Shown: positions 13,301 to 24,496, numbered from the stretch's first letter. The stretch is DNA of 64,000 nt from Primulina eburnea (GCF_022965805.1 NC_133105.1:32980709-33044708), one strand, 5' to 3'. Numbers and translations are program-made. The notes: generated by a model from the letters alone, not told the origin.

Positions 13301-13778
13301 TCCCTCTGCTTCTTTCTGTAATAATCGAGTCATAGATAATGTAGATATCAAAGGAATTCTAGATCTAGAACCCTTACCGTAAAATTTTCATTAATCAGCC
13401 ATATCAGGTCTGAATCTCACAATCTTATGGAAACAATCAACAGTAGCTCTGTACTTGGTCAACATATCGATACCGATAATGCAATCAAAATCAGATAACC
13501 CAAGTACAATACACTCTAACTCAATCTCATGCCCGTCATACTGTAGCATACAATGTTTAACAGATTTCATTGATATCAAACATGTCCCCAAAGGAGAAGA
13601 GACAGACACTACAGCAGATATTGACTCCACAGGCAATGCATGAATCAATGCAAATCTCTAAGAAATAAATGTATGTGAAGCACCCGTATCTATCAATACA
13701 TAAGCAAGGGTAACCACAAAGAGAACAGTTACCTGCAACAATATCATCTAATGCTTCCTGGGCCTGTTCTTCAGTCAA
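10369..13778 (-). pseudogene. pol: Broken pol polyprotein: protease, RT, RNase H, integrase, chromodomain-like tail
   Basis: Minus-strand pieces in family order. Protease has DTGAS near 13680-13700, soon followed by a stop. RT (12560-13351) has the [20 protein letters not shown] block and FIDDILIYS catalytic loop. RNase H starts near 12230 (VYCDAS) and ends near 11930 (AAADALSR). In the integrase HHCC domain one His has become Tyr (SIYPGG) and one Cys is lost (CLNGQQ). The integrase core (10816-11403) still shows the DDE residues in VVIDRL, SDRDSRF and QSERTIQ. The C-terminal part has KLSPRYIGPYEIL and a chromodomain-like LVKVQ-stop-SRHGIEEAMRETE tail, where Trp became a stop, ending at 10369. 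Each domain lies in a different frame or behind a stop, so this is a pseudogene. The chromodomain-like end points to the chromovirus (Tekay/Del-like) branch. Confidence 0.88.
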
Positions 13779-13989
13779 AGCAAATACCCTGGCCTGTTTT
13801 CCGGAGGCTGGCTAACAGTCTGGCTTCCTCCTGGCCTTGGCTGTGACTGGGCTGGTGCTGGCTGAAACGAGTGAACAGCAGCTGATCGTCTATCAGTCTG
13901 TGCCACTGATCCAGATGATTCGGCTCTTTGAGATCCTTGGGAACCTCTGTGGACACACTCTGGCAATATGTCCCTACTGTCTGCAGATG

Positions 13990-14900
13990 TGGCAACTACC
14001 AAAAACTCCTAGGCATTGCTCTGTGGGATGTCTACCTCCGCAAGTTCTGCAATAAGCTCCGGTATAACTCTATTTGGAACCACTGGAGCTAGATGAACTG
14101 CTGCCAGACTTCTTAAATTGTTTTCCTCTGACTTTTAAATAGTCTTTCTTCCCACCACTACTGCTACCACTCTCAAATCTAGAAGGGGGCTGCTTGAACT
14201 GCGTTGAGGGTGGTTGCGGTGGTCTCGGTGCTGGTGCGACATACGAAGCTCCTTTCTGTCTCATCAGACCGGCTTCGGCTCCCTTTGCTCTGTTCAGGGA
14301 ATCAGCAAAGTTATTCGGTCGCCCTGTGTTCACCAGTGTAAAAATCTCAGGATTCAGCCCATTGATGAACTGATCAGCAACAGCTTCGTCATTTTCAGCA
14401 ACATGTGGAGTGAATCGTAACAAGGTAGAGTACTTGGCCACATACTCTTCTATATTCAACTGACCGTGTCTCAAATTAGCAAACTCTGCTCCCTTGTCCT
14501 TTCTGTACGACACTGGAAGAATCTTTTATAAAACTCAGTCTTAAAGATGTTCCAGGTAATAGTCATACCTCGATGCTCCAACGCTCTCTTTGTCGTGAGC
14601 CACCACTTCTTGGCAACGTCATGCAATTGGTGCCTTATCAGTTTGACTCTTCGTTCATCAGTGTAATCTAAAGAATCAAACAGCATCTCAATGCCGTCCA
14701 GCCTACTCTCACAATCAACTGAAGTCTCAGTACCCTTCAAAGTCGGCGGTTTAAACGACTGGAATCTCTTCAGTAATGTTTCCATCGGTGTTGCTGTCAC
14801 ATCCATCGGATTACCTGAGGTAGTGCCTGTTCTAGGACTCTTCGAGGAGGCATATCTAATTATCAAAAGGGTTAGCAATCACATTTGACAAATCTGTCTT
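13990..14900 (-). pseudogene. gag: Broken gag with zinc knuckle
   Basis: The N-terminal part (about 14520-14880) has the plant retrotransposon gag core: PPTLKGTE, FDSLDYTDERRVKL, ARALE-type WWLTTKRALEHRG and FKTEFYKRFF. A frameshift near 14500 leads to EFANLRHGQLNIEEYVAKYSTLLRF and a Ser/Gly-rich linker (14070-14513). A further shift precedes a CCHC zinc knuckle (about 13990-14030) that contains an in-frame stop between its second Cys and the His. Gag would package the RNA in cytoplasmic particles, but this copy cannot make full-length protein. Confidence 0.85.
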
Positions 14901-15097
14901 ATTCCCCTTCTGATCAACTTACCTCTGATCAAGAATTGGTTCTGATTTATTTCTCAAATAATACATGCTTCCAGTCAAATCAGATAATCAGGTAACATGT
15001 ATTCACAAAGCAGTAGAACATGCTAGCACAAGAAAAGAAGGAAAGAAAACTCAATCTACCCCGCTCACTAGCTTCTATCTCAATCTAAGGAACCTAC

Positions 15098-15110
15098 GGC
15101 TCTGATACCA
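15098..15110 (-). promoter_or_regulatory. Primer binding site (Met-tRNA type)
   Basis: Minus strand TGGTATCAGAGCC, five bases downstream of the 5' LTR end. It is an exact match to the usual plant initiator-Met site. Confidence 0.88.
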
Positions 15111-15115
15111 CCTGC

Positions 15116-16812
15116 TGTGGGGACCCGACGCTAATTCATTTCTTAATCTTCGTTGGGAATAATTGGATCAATTAAATAAACTGGGTCTAATTTTTTTAAA
15201 AAAAACTACAAGTGCGGAACATAATAAATCAATCTGATATAAACATCAACATAAAAGTACAAGTCTTGTACAATTACATTAAAATCAAACTAGGGTTCAA
15301 CTACTATATATCAAATGCTGAAGCCTATTCTACTTCCAGATCCGAATCTCCACGCTAACTGTAATCTCTCGTACTCTTCTTGACCCTGATCATGTCCCAC
15401 ATGTTGTCATGTACACATACAAACACAACAACAGCCGGATAGCTCCTATGAGAATACATTCCCAGTATAAACAATGTATACATGCAATCATATAAACATA
15501 TATAAAAGCATGAAACAGATATCAAAAACATGTATCATGATCTGAAAACATGAATCGATATAAAACTGTAAATCAAACTAGTGACTCATCATCTCAGACT
15601 CGACTCATCTCTAATCTAGGGATCCCGGTTCCTCGAACTTGGCACAATATACCGAATCTCCACAATAGAAGCCGATCCGCTCCTACGCAACATCGATATA
15701 AACCAAACATCAAGTGTCTTGGCAACTCAGCCGAAGACTTGGCACTTCAGCCAATGACTAGGCACATCAGCCCATGACTATTTCTCGATATCTAATCTCT
15801 TTTCTCTGCTTTTCTATAAGTCAATAGAATAAGCATAAACATTCAATGCTTACAATGTATTAAAACAATCATAACAAGTATGTGGTTTGGGAAACTCAAG
15901 TCGTATCTCCCAGTTAACATTGATTTATACATTTCTTGTGTCGGGTTCGGGCTCTGTTCAGTCTTGAATTTGAATCTTTCAATACTCAATCTAGCAATGA
16001 TAATATCGAGGGGCACAATATCAATATACCACTCAAATCAATACTGAATATTATCAGAACTCATTCTAATTCAGTCTCAACGGCATAACTGCACAGTCTC
16101 AATATATCCAGTAATACAAATATCAATAGATATCAATCTCAACTCGTAACCGATCGACAAACATAATCTGATATCAAATCTGTATAACCTTAATCAATTC
16201 GATTATGAAAAATCATAACAATTTCCTACGGTATCCATTCTTCAATCTGATTTCAATTGTACGATGTATACCAACTCAAGAACACCATATATTAATCATG
16301 TCTGATTCTTTCAATATCATATTTTCAAATCGCATCAAAACATAATAAAACTTACGTCTTGTCGAAGCCTGTGTCAGGAGTACGGTACTGAACTCGGATT
16401 CAAATTTGAACGGACGGATCATTGTAAAATCATAATTCTAGTCTTCGAATGAAACTTGAAATATCCTCTATCCTTTCTCTCGTTCCTTTCTCTTTTTTTC
16501 TGAAGAAATGAAGTATACATATATATTGCATGGTGAGGAAACGTGGCTCAATCCTTCAAGCTGCACGTCTCGCGCATATGCACGACCTCCCTCGGCGCAT
16601 ATGCGCGCACCATTGCCGTGCATATGCACGTTATTCTCTGCCTGCCTCGTGCATATGCGCCCTGCTCGGTCGCGCATATGGGCGAGGGCTCAGTCCTCGC
16701 ACATAAGTCAAGTCTTCTCTCGTCTTTCCCTATCTGATCCTTTCCGTCTATAATCACATCAATCATCAATAAATCATTTCAGATTACAATAACAAAATTC
16801 CCGGGCATTACA
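15116..16812 (-). repeat. 5' LTR of the minus-strand gypsy element
   Basis: On the minus strand it runs TGTAATGCCCGGGAATTTTG...GGGTCCCCACA. TATA-like TATATATGTATAC lies at 16514-16527 (minus) with CATGCA directly upstream of it, and a palindrome cluster (16570-16685) lies next upstream. The LTR also holds the TGTTGTCATG...ACAACA stem-loop motif near 15400. Confidence 0.9.
16570..16685 (-). repeat. GCGCATATGCGC palindrome cluster (5' LTR copy)
   Basis: Five CATATG-centred palindromes at 16575, 16598, 16621, 16652 and 16675, spaced 23, 23, 31 and 23 bp. The cluster lies about 35-45 bp upstream (minus strand) of the TATA region. Confidence 0.85.
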
Positions 16813-17700
16813 AGCAAAAGACTCAAACACTGGATAGTCTTCCAAAAGTGTTGGCATCAGGTCCTCCAGACCAGCTAAGGCTAAAGTTGTGTACAAAACT
16901 GTTTCGACGAAGAAGCTTGAATCAAGGATTCAGACTATCGGCTGGCATTACCTTACTTGTAGTCCATCGAGACTAGTTTCTCACTTAAGCAACACTGCGA
17001 GCACCTTGATCATCCTTGAAGATGGAGAAACTTCATCTCCTGCCAAGACACCTGTCAAGGAAATCTCTACTGAGTACAGCTCTAGTGGTGACGACTCTAT
17101 GGAAGCAAGAACTGAAAAGTCTGAGTTAGGGATTTCGCGGAAGGAATTTCAGTGACTAAAAACTCTAGCCATGAATCTGAGATCACCAATGAGACTATTG
17201 AGGAGTCCTCTGAAGGTTTGTTGGATGGGGAGTCTCAGAGATTGGTTATGTTCTCATCGGTATCTATCCTCAAGATCGCCCATGACTTCGCTGCCTCTGG
17301 CCTTTTTGATGAACTTCCAGCCCTCTTTTCACATTCTGATATGCTATCTCGCTGAAATCCTTTCAGATCAAGCGCCAAGAAAATACGAGCTATAAAAGCA
17401 TGATTGGTCCACTCGCGAACAAATTGACGTTGTGACAACCTGTTAAGATATCGAAGAAGCAGAGATTAAACGGTTGGAGGAGGAAATCCAGAAGAAATGA
17501 GATAAAATGGCTAGCCTGCTGGATGATGCTAAAGCATTGGAAGTTACTTTGATGGATGAAAGAAAAGAATATCATACCCTTGGTCAGCAACTTCATGGCC
17601 TAAGAGGTAATTAACAAACCTTGACCAAGAACCTTCAAGAGCCCGAGAAAACTCAACCAGAATGTCTAGTCGGATGGGAGAAACTTCAATTTATGTTTCG
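16813..17700 (+). pseudogene. Decayed coding-like sequence, right part, with coiled-coil tail
   Basis: Continues past the gypsy insertion. The fragment at 16889-17155 is rich in Ser/Glu (SSSGDDSMEARTEKSELG), then acidic sequence follows (17152-17355). A heptad-like stretch near 17450-17610 reads EEAEIKRLEEEIQKK, stop, DKMASLLDDAKALEVTLMDE, which looks like a coiled coil. In-frame stops and frame changes show that it is dead. It may belong with 7243-8518. Family unknown; I make no functional call. Confidence 0.3.
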
Positions 17701-17984
17701 ATGAAATTTCTTATGTTTAGTTGAATAGGATGCAGTTGACTGTAAAAAATGGTTATGTTTTGCTCATGCTATTTGTTTGATTTCTATAGTACTTATTCCT
17801 TGAATTTCTCTATTATATTGCATCCTTGTTTTTTTGTCTTTTCCGATATATTGTTGGTATGTTTGAGCATAACAAGTAACACTGAATTGAGAGTTGGTCA
17901 TGAGTTTGTTTCAAGTCCCTGTTGGCCTTGGAATCTGGTCATTGGTGTCATACTGGGACATATTGCAACACATGTATATTAAAA
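17701..17984. other. Unclassified spacer
   Basis: T-rich sequence, possibly 3' flank of the decayed gene. No recognisable domain, RNA gene or repeat end. Confidence 0.4.
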
Positions 17985-19488
17985 TCCGTTGTCGTAGACA
18001 CTCAACAACTGTTGTAACTGGCAGTGTTGTTGAAAGTGTGTTCTACGACAACGGTTTTTAACCGTCGTAGTAGATCAAATTAGCGACGGTTTATGAAATA
18101 ACCGTCGCTCAATAGCGACAGATTAAGAAATAACCATCGCTAATTTTAGCGACGGTTTTAAAGCAACCGTGGCAAATGAGCGACAGTTTAATTGTATCGT
18201 CGCTACATTTAGCGACGACACTAGTTATACCGTCGCTAAAATAGCGACGGCGTTTAACTAAATCTAAGCATAATCCGTCGCTAATATTTTAAGTAAAATA
18301 AAAAAAATTAATTCTTTAATTTAATAAATCTAAAAAAAAAGACCTTACCATCTTTTTGAGCATTTTAGCGAAACTAAAAGCCTACCAAAGGGGAAAATGT
18401 ATCTAAAAAAACTAATATTCATAATCATAACTTACATTGGAAATTTAACAAAAATTGAAACGAATAAACTGACAGATAAATCGAAACTAAAAGCGTACTA
18501 GAGAGGAAAACGTATGTTAGACATGGAAGGTGTGGAGAAACTGGACCGAAAATGCGAGTATTTATAGAACAAAGGGCAACGGTTTTGTATAACCGTCACT
18601 ATCGGCGACGGTCCAAGATTCAACCGCCGCTACGTTTAAATCGGCGACGGTTTTATGTTTTAAATCGGCGACAGTTTTGCAAAAACCTGTCGCTATTTTA
18701 ATCGGCGATGGTATTTTCTAAAACCGTCGCCGATCTATTAGCGAAGGTTTACAATTGGTTGCTAATTTAAACATGGTGACAGTTTAAGTAAATCCATCGC
18801 GAACAGCGACAATTTTTTGTTTAAACTGTCACAATTTTTAACAACGGCTCTCTAAAACCGTTGTAATTTCTCCGAAAAAACACGCTAATCCACAACAGTT
18901 CACGAAAACCGTTGTCGTTTCCCTAAAAAAACGCTAATCCACAACGGTTCACAAAAACCGTTGTCGTTTCTCCGAAAAAACACGCTAATAGACAACGGTT
19001 CACGAAAACCGTTGTCGTTTCCCTAAAAAAAAGCTAATCCACAACGGTTCACGAAAACCATTGTCGTTTCCCAAAAAAGAAAACGCTAACCCACAACGGT
19101 TCATGAAAACCGTTGTCGTTTCCCTAAAAAAACGCTAATCCACAACGGTTCACGAAAACCGTTGTCGTTTCTCCGAAAAAACACGCTAATCCACAACAGT
19201 TCACGAAAACCGTTGTCTTTTGTCCTCAAAAACACGCTTATAGACAACAATTTTATAAACCGTTGTCTTTGACCCCAAAAACAAGCTAAAAGACAATGGT
19301 TTTTGGAAAACCGTTGTCTTTTAGCGTGTTTTTGAGGGTAAACGACAACGGATTTGTAAAAACCGTTGTCGTTTGCTGCTTTTTAACAACGGTTTTAGTG
19401 AAAACCGTTGTTAAAAAGCAAAAGGAAACGGTATTTTAAAAAAACCGTTGTCTATTGAGTGTGGTTGAATGCATATTTTGTTGTAGTG
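17985..19488. mobile_element. CACTA-like (En/Spm) transposon end with subterminal repeats
   Basis: The right edge reads TTTTGTTGTAGTG (reverse complement CACTACAACAAAA), the typical CACTA terminus. The body is packed with short inverted and direct repeats: AGCGACGGTT/AACCGTCGCT at 18080-18260 and 18560-18790, and ACAACGG..CCGTTGT at 18840-19450. An AT-rich core lies near 18290-18560. There is no transposase. I could not find a matching left CACTA terminus, so the element is non-autonomous and probably left-truncated or diverged. Confidence 0.7.
18890..19250. repeat. About 50 bp tandem repeat with ACAACGGTTC..GAACCGTTGT hairpins
   Basis: Roughly seven units of 48-52 bp. Each contains ACAACGGTTCACGAAAACCGTTGTCG followed by TTTCCCTAAAAAAACGCTAATCC. 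The hairpin arms are conserved and the linker varies. These match CACTA subterminal repeats, which bind the transposase in this superfamily. Confidence 0.8.
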
Positions 19489-20316
19489 AAGCTTCCCCCG
19501 TCCCTAGAACTTATGAATTGCACTTAAATTAAACCCATTTCTCGCATATATTTTTAAGCATTGAACTTCATTCAGACCCATTTCCCATACATTGCTATTC
19601 ATTGCACTTCAGTCATGCCCCTTACCCGCATGCACGTTTACTTACTGCTCTTGCGTGCGGTAGCTCCACTATATATTTGAAGAATATTGGTTTGAATTTG
19701 TGGTTGTTAGATGTTGGATGAGGAATGAAGATAAGTTTGTATGTGATGTCGGGTGTTGGTTGCTTGAAAAGAGTTTCCGCTCTTATATCCTGATCTGATT
19801 AAGTCCAATCTTTCATCCATTTCCAGTAAAGCCATAGGTTGGCTTAAAAATTCCCTACTCATGATTATTTTCTTAATTAATCCCCTCATGAAAACAAAAC
19901 ACACCCAGTTTGATAAAAGTGGTGAATGAATAAATTCAATTAACCATTTCAATCATCGAATAAAACAAATATTTAAAATAGCCCCATTTAGAGTAAAGTA
20001 TTAAAACAAAATAAATACTACAGTGGCTAGAAAGCCTACTATATACAGAATAAAACATCAAGAACCTTATCTGCTTTGCGTAGTGCTCCCATTCTACTGT
20101 ATCTTCTCCTATTCTTCTCTATCTTTCCATGCAATCCTAACTCTCCACTCGATGTGAAACGTCTACTTCTAAAATACTAATGAATTTTATTTTACTATGA
20201 CCAATTATAAACATACTCATATACATATAAATAATTCAATCCTGCATTTTAAAAGGTCATTCATCCACTGAAAAACTGATGAATCAGTTGATATGTTGAG
20301 TCTAAAAAAGGAAACT
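19489..20316. other. Unclassified AT-rich sequence
   Basis: No domain, tRNA, rRNA or element end was recognised. One 81-codon minus-strand open frame (19707-19952) has no recognisable motif and is probably chance. Confidence 0.4.
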
Positions 20317-20586
20317 TGTTAGGATCGATTAGGGGGTTAATTGTTGAGCTACAATAGCTCGGTTCTTGAAATATTGAACACCGATGAATTAAATCAAGTT
20401 TGATATGAAATCAAGCGGAAAACACTCGAAATAATCCTTTGTAGAAACCGATTAAATGTTTTGTAAACCATTTAAAATATATGCAAGTTGAATGAGTAAA
20501 AAGATTTTCGGTTGAAGCATTTTATCAAACACTTGGTATGCAATATTTTGGTATTTGAAGAACACATAAAATGCTTCAACAATGAC

Positions 20587-20675
20587 CAGCTGGTTCAGTT
20601 CAGTTGGTCAGCAGCTGGTTCAGTTTCAGTTCAGCTGGTCAGCAGCTGGTTCAGTTGGTTCAGTTTCAGCTGGTG
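20587..20675 (+). repeat. CAGCTGGTTCAG repeat cluster
   Basis: CAGCTGG at 20587, 20612, 20632, 20643 and 20667, with interleaved TTCAGTT blocks. It is a short irregular tandem repeat inside the copia-type LTR. Confidence 0.7.
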
Positions 20676-21246
20676 TGCTGAAATCAGCCTATCTGATTTC
20701 AGTTTGTGCAGAACTAGTAGATTTATCGTCATTTATCAGCATCTTAAGCTCCGATTGAGACTTTGACTTCTGAAGGTGATTTGTAGAACTTCGTCTTATC
20801 TTTCCAACGCATACTGAATCGCTTAGTTTCGATAACCGAGCTGAGAGATATGACCAAAATACGGCAGCTGCTCAAACAGAACTGATTGCTGTTTTCGTGT
20901 GATCAGTTTGGTAATTGAGCGATCAGTTAGATCATGATAACATCCGATTTTGCCCAACTGACGTGAAATACGATTTGTTCCAAATAGGGTTTTCTAATCG
21001 TTCCGATTGGCGGATTGTCATTTGGATAATCCAGTTGAGAGATATCATCAAAATACCGAAGCTCGCCAGAAATTCAGTTTGTGCAAAATTCAGTTTCAGC
21101 TTGCTTCTTGTGTTTGTGTAATGCCCAGGACTTTTAGAATTGATAACCCAAGAGTATTAATCCTCATTAACGTGAGACGTGGAAGATATGAGAATGCATG
21201 ACATGCAATGAGGGAAGAAAAGACATGAGAAAATAGGGTTTGCAAG

Positions 21247-21528
21247 ACCGCACCCGCGCCCAGAACAGGAGTGCACCCGCGGTCATGCCATTATGAAATT
21301 TTGAAATTGAGGCCGAAGCCACACCGCACCCGCGGTGCATGGACAGAAAGTTGGCAAATTTATGCGAAGCAGGACCGCACCCGCGGTGCGAGAAGGACCG
21401 CACCTGCGGTAGTGACACCGCACCCGCGGTCTTGAATGTAGCGCACCCGCGGTCGAAGATTTTAGGAAAATGATAAGCATGCCGAAGCATGAGCGCACCC
21501 GCGCTGCTGCACAGACCGCACCCGCGGT
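21247..21528 (+). repeat. ACCGCACCCGCGGT inverted-repeat cluster (nine motifs)
   Basis: Motif starts at 21247, 21270, 21323, 21374, 21397, 21417, 21440, 21492 and 21515. Each is an inverted repeat, ACCGC-ACCC-GCGGT, some with changed outer bases. The spacings are 23, 53, 51, 23, 20, 23, 52 and 23 bp. The last motif lies about 50 bp upstream of the TATA box. Confidence 0.9.
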
Positions 21529-21570
21529 CATGCGTGTTGCTTGAAAAATAAGACACGTTTCCAGATTTGC

Positions 21571-21587
21571 ATGCATTATATATATAG
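21571..21587 (+). promoter_or_regulatory. TATA box with adjoining CATGCA (RY-like) motif
   Basis: GCATGCATTATATATATAGC. The CATGCA element directly abuts the TATA stretch. The other LTR repeats it at about 39597-39613. Confidence 0.65.
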
Positions 21588-22964
21588 CTGAATTACACGT
21601 ATAATTCCTCAGAATTTCAGAAAAAGGGCCGAGCTGTTGAGAGAAAAATCCTTACGCCTTTTAGATTTGCGATTGTGAAAGATCCGTCTATCAGAATTCA
21701 AATCTGACTTCAGTTCTGAGTTCCTCTAGCTACGAGCTACACAAGGACGTAAGTTTTGATACGTTTAGACATGCTTTGAATTTGAGATATTGCCAAAACT
21801 GAATATGAATCAGATATGGCGTTTCTACTATCGTAGACATTGTAGAATTGAATTCAGATTAAAGAACAGACTGGTTACGTAATTGTTATGATTTGTGAAA
21901 GATATTGACTGAGATTCTATATCAGAATTGTGTTAGTATTCAGATTATGAATTGTATGGATACAGATTATGAGTTCCAGTATTATATTTGTGATGTTTAG
22001 TTTGACGGGGTTATTCAGATTGTATTGTTATGCCGTCGAAACATCAATTGAGTTATATTGATCAGATTCAGTATTGATTGAGATTGATCAGACTCAGTAA
22101 TTACTCAGATTGTATTGTAATGTCGATGACATGAATTAGATTGTATCTTGTTCAGATATTGATCAGATTGTATACTGATTTGAGTATTGATCAGAACAGA
22201 TTGTGTATTGAGTTATTTACTGATACAGCGTATTCAATATTGTCATTTCAGATTGATATGGACAGAGTTGAATACAGATCATCGTCTTCGTCAGATAGGG
22301 ACGACAAAGGTATAATTCATGTGATATCTGGGAAGATACAACTCAAATCAGATCTCATTTGAGTTTCCCCATAAAATCACATACTTGATTATTGTTTGTC
22401 TTTTGATATGATTATGATTTGTTTATAGACTTTATATTCAAATCTTTTGGAAATGAGCATGCTTTGTTTACAGATTGTTATACATTGCATTTGAGATAGG
22501 AAAGTTTGACAGATAGTCAGACTTCTAGACGTTCGGTGTATCGTACATAGGAGCAGACACCCTCCGATTGTAGCACCACGATACAGCCATGGCCGAAGTC
22601 TAGGAATAAGACGTACAGTTACCACGATCGGTTGAGTAGGTAACAGCCATTGACGTCTTATTCATCACGGGATCCCTAGATTTATAGTTGAGTCGAGTCT
22701 AGACATGATTTGACTAGAACTGCATGTGTTTAGAGATGTGGTTTCATAGAATATGAAACCCATATTTATTGCTTTCAGTATGATAGCATGTTTATATGAT
22801 TTGATTTAAATTGCATGTCTATCTGAAATGAGTTGCATGCTTATTGTGATTTGATTTCATAGATTATGAAATCTATTACTTTGAATATGTTCATGATAGC
22901 ATGTTTTATGATTTAGATTGTTTATATACATGCTTACCATGTTTTATACTGGGATTTATTCTCA

Positions 22965-23013
22965 CCGGAGTTATCCGGCTGTTGTCTTGTTTTGTATGTG
23001 TGCATGACAACAG
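22965..23013 (+). other. Conserved double stem-loop near LTR 3' end
   Basis: CCGGAGTTATCCGG (5 bp arms), followed by CTGTTGTC ... GACAACAG (8 bp arms around ttgttttgtatgtgtgcat). The same block recurs near 8800, 15400, 40991, 54940 and 58815 in related LTRs. Confidence 0.6.
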
Positions 23014-23313
23014 GTGGGACTGGATCGGGGTCAAGAGGATGAGGAGAGAAGAAGAGTTAGCGTGGTGATTCCGGACTTACTGTAGATTTGGTTTATTACT
23101 TGAACTTAGTAACTGAACCTTAGACTTAGATTGTACAGTATTGTACTTTTATACTGAAATGTATTTTATACTGAGATGTATATTATTTAGATTCCATTAC
23201 CTTCCGCATTTACATTTTAAAAAGAAAAATTTTTAGACCCTGTTTATCAGAACTGATAATTAAATCCCAACGACGATTAAGAAGATGATTAGCGTCCGGG
23301 TCCCCACAACAGG

Positions 23314-23325
23314 TGGTATCAGAGC
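23314..23325 (+). promoter_or_regulatory. Primer binding site (Met-tRNA type)
   Basis: TGGTATCAGAGC, five bases after the 5' LTR. Confidence 0.9.
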
Positions 23326-23638
23326 TATAGATCCTTTAGATTGAGATAGTCAGAATTGATAGATCTTTTAGACTGAGATAGTAGAGAATGAGCGGGGTAG
23401 ATTGAATTTTCTTCCTTGCATGTGATTGCTAGCATGAGATTTATTATAATGTTGAATTACATTATGGGTGCTAGCATGATTTACTGTTTTCCCTATTACA
23501 TGTTGTTTGTATCTGAGTTGATTGCAGCATGTAATTACTAAGCCTGGATCAGAACCGAGTCTGAATCAGAGGTATATGATCAGAGGAGGGCTGAGATAGA
23601 TTATACAGATTGTACATTGATTTGTTTGATATTCAGAT

Positions 23639-24496
23639 ATACCGCCTCGGAGATTTCCAGAAAGGGGTAGTACTTCGTCTGAACAGAGAGATGCATCAGA
23701 AACTCAGCTAGAAGAAAAGATGAAAGAGTTTCAGTTATTACAGCCGCCGGTTCTGAGGGGTACCGAGACATCTGAAGATTGTCAGAACTGGTTTGATGAT
23801 ATAGAAATACTGTTCGATTTACTTGATTGTACAGATGAACAGAGAGTTAAAATGATGCCTTATCAATTACGAGAATCCGCCAGGAGTTGGTGGATTATCA
23901 GTAGAAGAATATGGGCACAGAGAGGTACAGTGATGTCGTGGGAAATATTCAGAACTAAATTCTATCGAAGATTTTTCTCAGCTTCGTACCGAGAGGACAA
24001 GAAATTAGAGTTTGAGAATTTGAGCCAAGGGCAGCTGAATATCGACCAATATATTGCTAAATTCTCTACTCTACTGCATTTTGCTCCTTAGATAGCTGGG
24101 AATGATGAAGCTATAGTAAATCAATTCATTAGAGGGTTAATTCAGAGGTAGTTGCATTTATGAATCTGCAGCGACCTTACCATTTTGCTGATATCTTGAG
24201 TAGAGCAAGGAGAGCTGAGGCTAGTCTGATTAGACAACTGACGAGGTTGTGTGTGAAACAACCCCAGACACAGCAATCCCCTCTTCGATATGATCACGGC
24301 AGTACGAGTGGGAAGCAAGATTTGCTGAAAGCTCGAAAGAAGGCATTCAAGAAGTTGGGAAGTGGTTCCTCTAGCTCCAGTGGTTCTAGCCCGAGTTATA
24401 CTGGAGTATATTGCAGGACTTGCGGAGGGAGACATCCCACCGAGCAATGCCAGGGAGTGACTGGTAGATGCAATTATTGTGGACAGCCGGGACACT
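23639..24496 (+). pseudogene. gag: gag remnant, cut by copia insertion in the zinc knuckle
   Basis: The frame opens at 23639 with ATA where related elements have ATG (followed by PPRRFPERG), so the start codon appears lost. The gag core follows: PPVLRGTETSEDCQNWFDDIE, LLDCTDEQRVKMM, ARSWWIISRR and FRTKFYRRFF. Next come FENLSQGQLNIDQYIAKFSTLLHFAP and a stop at 24089-24091, then a frameshift near 24150. The C-terminal part has a Ser/Gly linker, CRTCGGRHPTEQC and the first half of a CCHC knuckle (CNYCGQPGH). The copia element begins right there. The remaining knuckle codons (FAKVC) resume at about 34373, after the copia element. Confidence 0.88.

Larger units (their letters stand above)
8519..16812 (-). 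mobile_element. Ty3/gypsy chromovirus-like element, complete but decayed
   Basis: Two direct LTRs (8519-10271 and 15116-16812) flank a minus-strand gag-pol. On the minus strand the order is 5' LTR, Met-tRNA-type PBS, gag, protease, RT, RNase H, integrase, chromodomain-like tail, polypurine tract, 3' LTR. The LTRs differ in length (1753 and 1697 bp) and at many positions, and the genes carry stops and frameshifts, so the insertion is old. The flanks are ACAAA and AGCAA, so a 5 bp target duplication is at best imperfect. Confidence 0.88.
21117..23308 (+). repeat. 5' LTR of the nested-host gypsy element
   Basis: Starts TGTAATGCCC and ends CCCCACA. From left to right it holds a nine-motif ACCGCACCCGCGGT cluster (21247-21528), GCATGCATTATATATATAGC (TATA at about 21576) and, near the 3' end, two hairpin motifs (22965-23013). 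Confidence 0.93.

Noticed and set aside
8519..16812. Perfect target duplication for the minus-strand gypsy element
   Set aside because: Flanking 5-mers ACAAA and AGCAA do not match exactly; left as imperfect.
19489..20316. Host gene or tRNA between the CACTA end and the copia-type LTR
   Set aside because: No cloverleaf-like sequence, no domain and no splice-consistent frame found by eye.
21167..21576. Two Gly/Arg/Ala-rich minus-strand frames, repeated at 39286-39602 and partly at 56130-56402
   Set aside because: They are translations of the ACCGCACCCGCGGT cluster inside LTRs and change frame with unit number.
22141..22362. Small conserved open frame shared with 40167-40388
   Set aside because: Conservation is due to the two copies being LTRs of one element; there is no motif or independent support.
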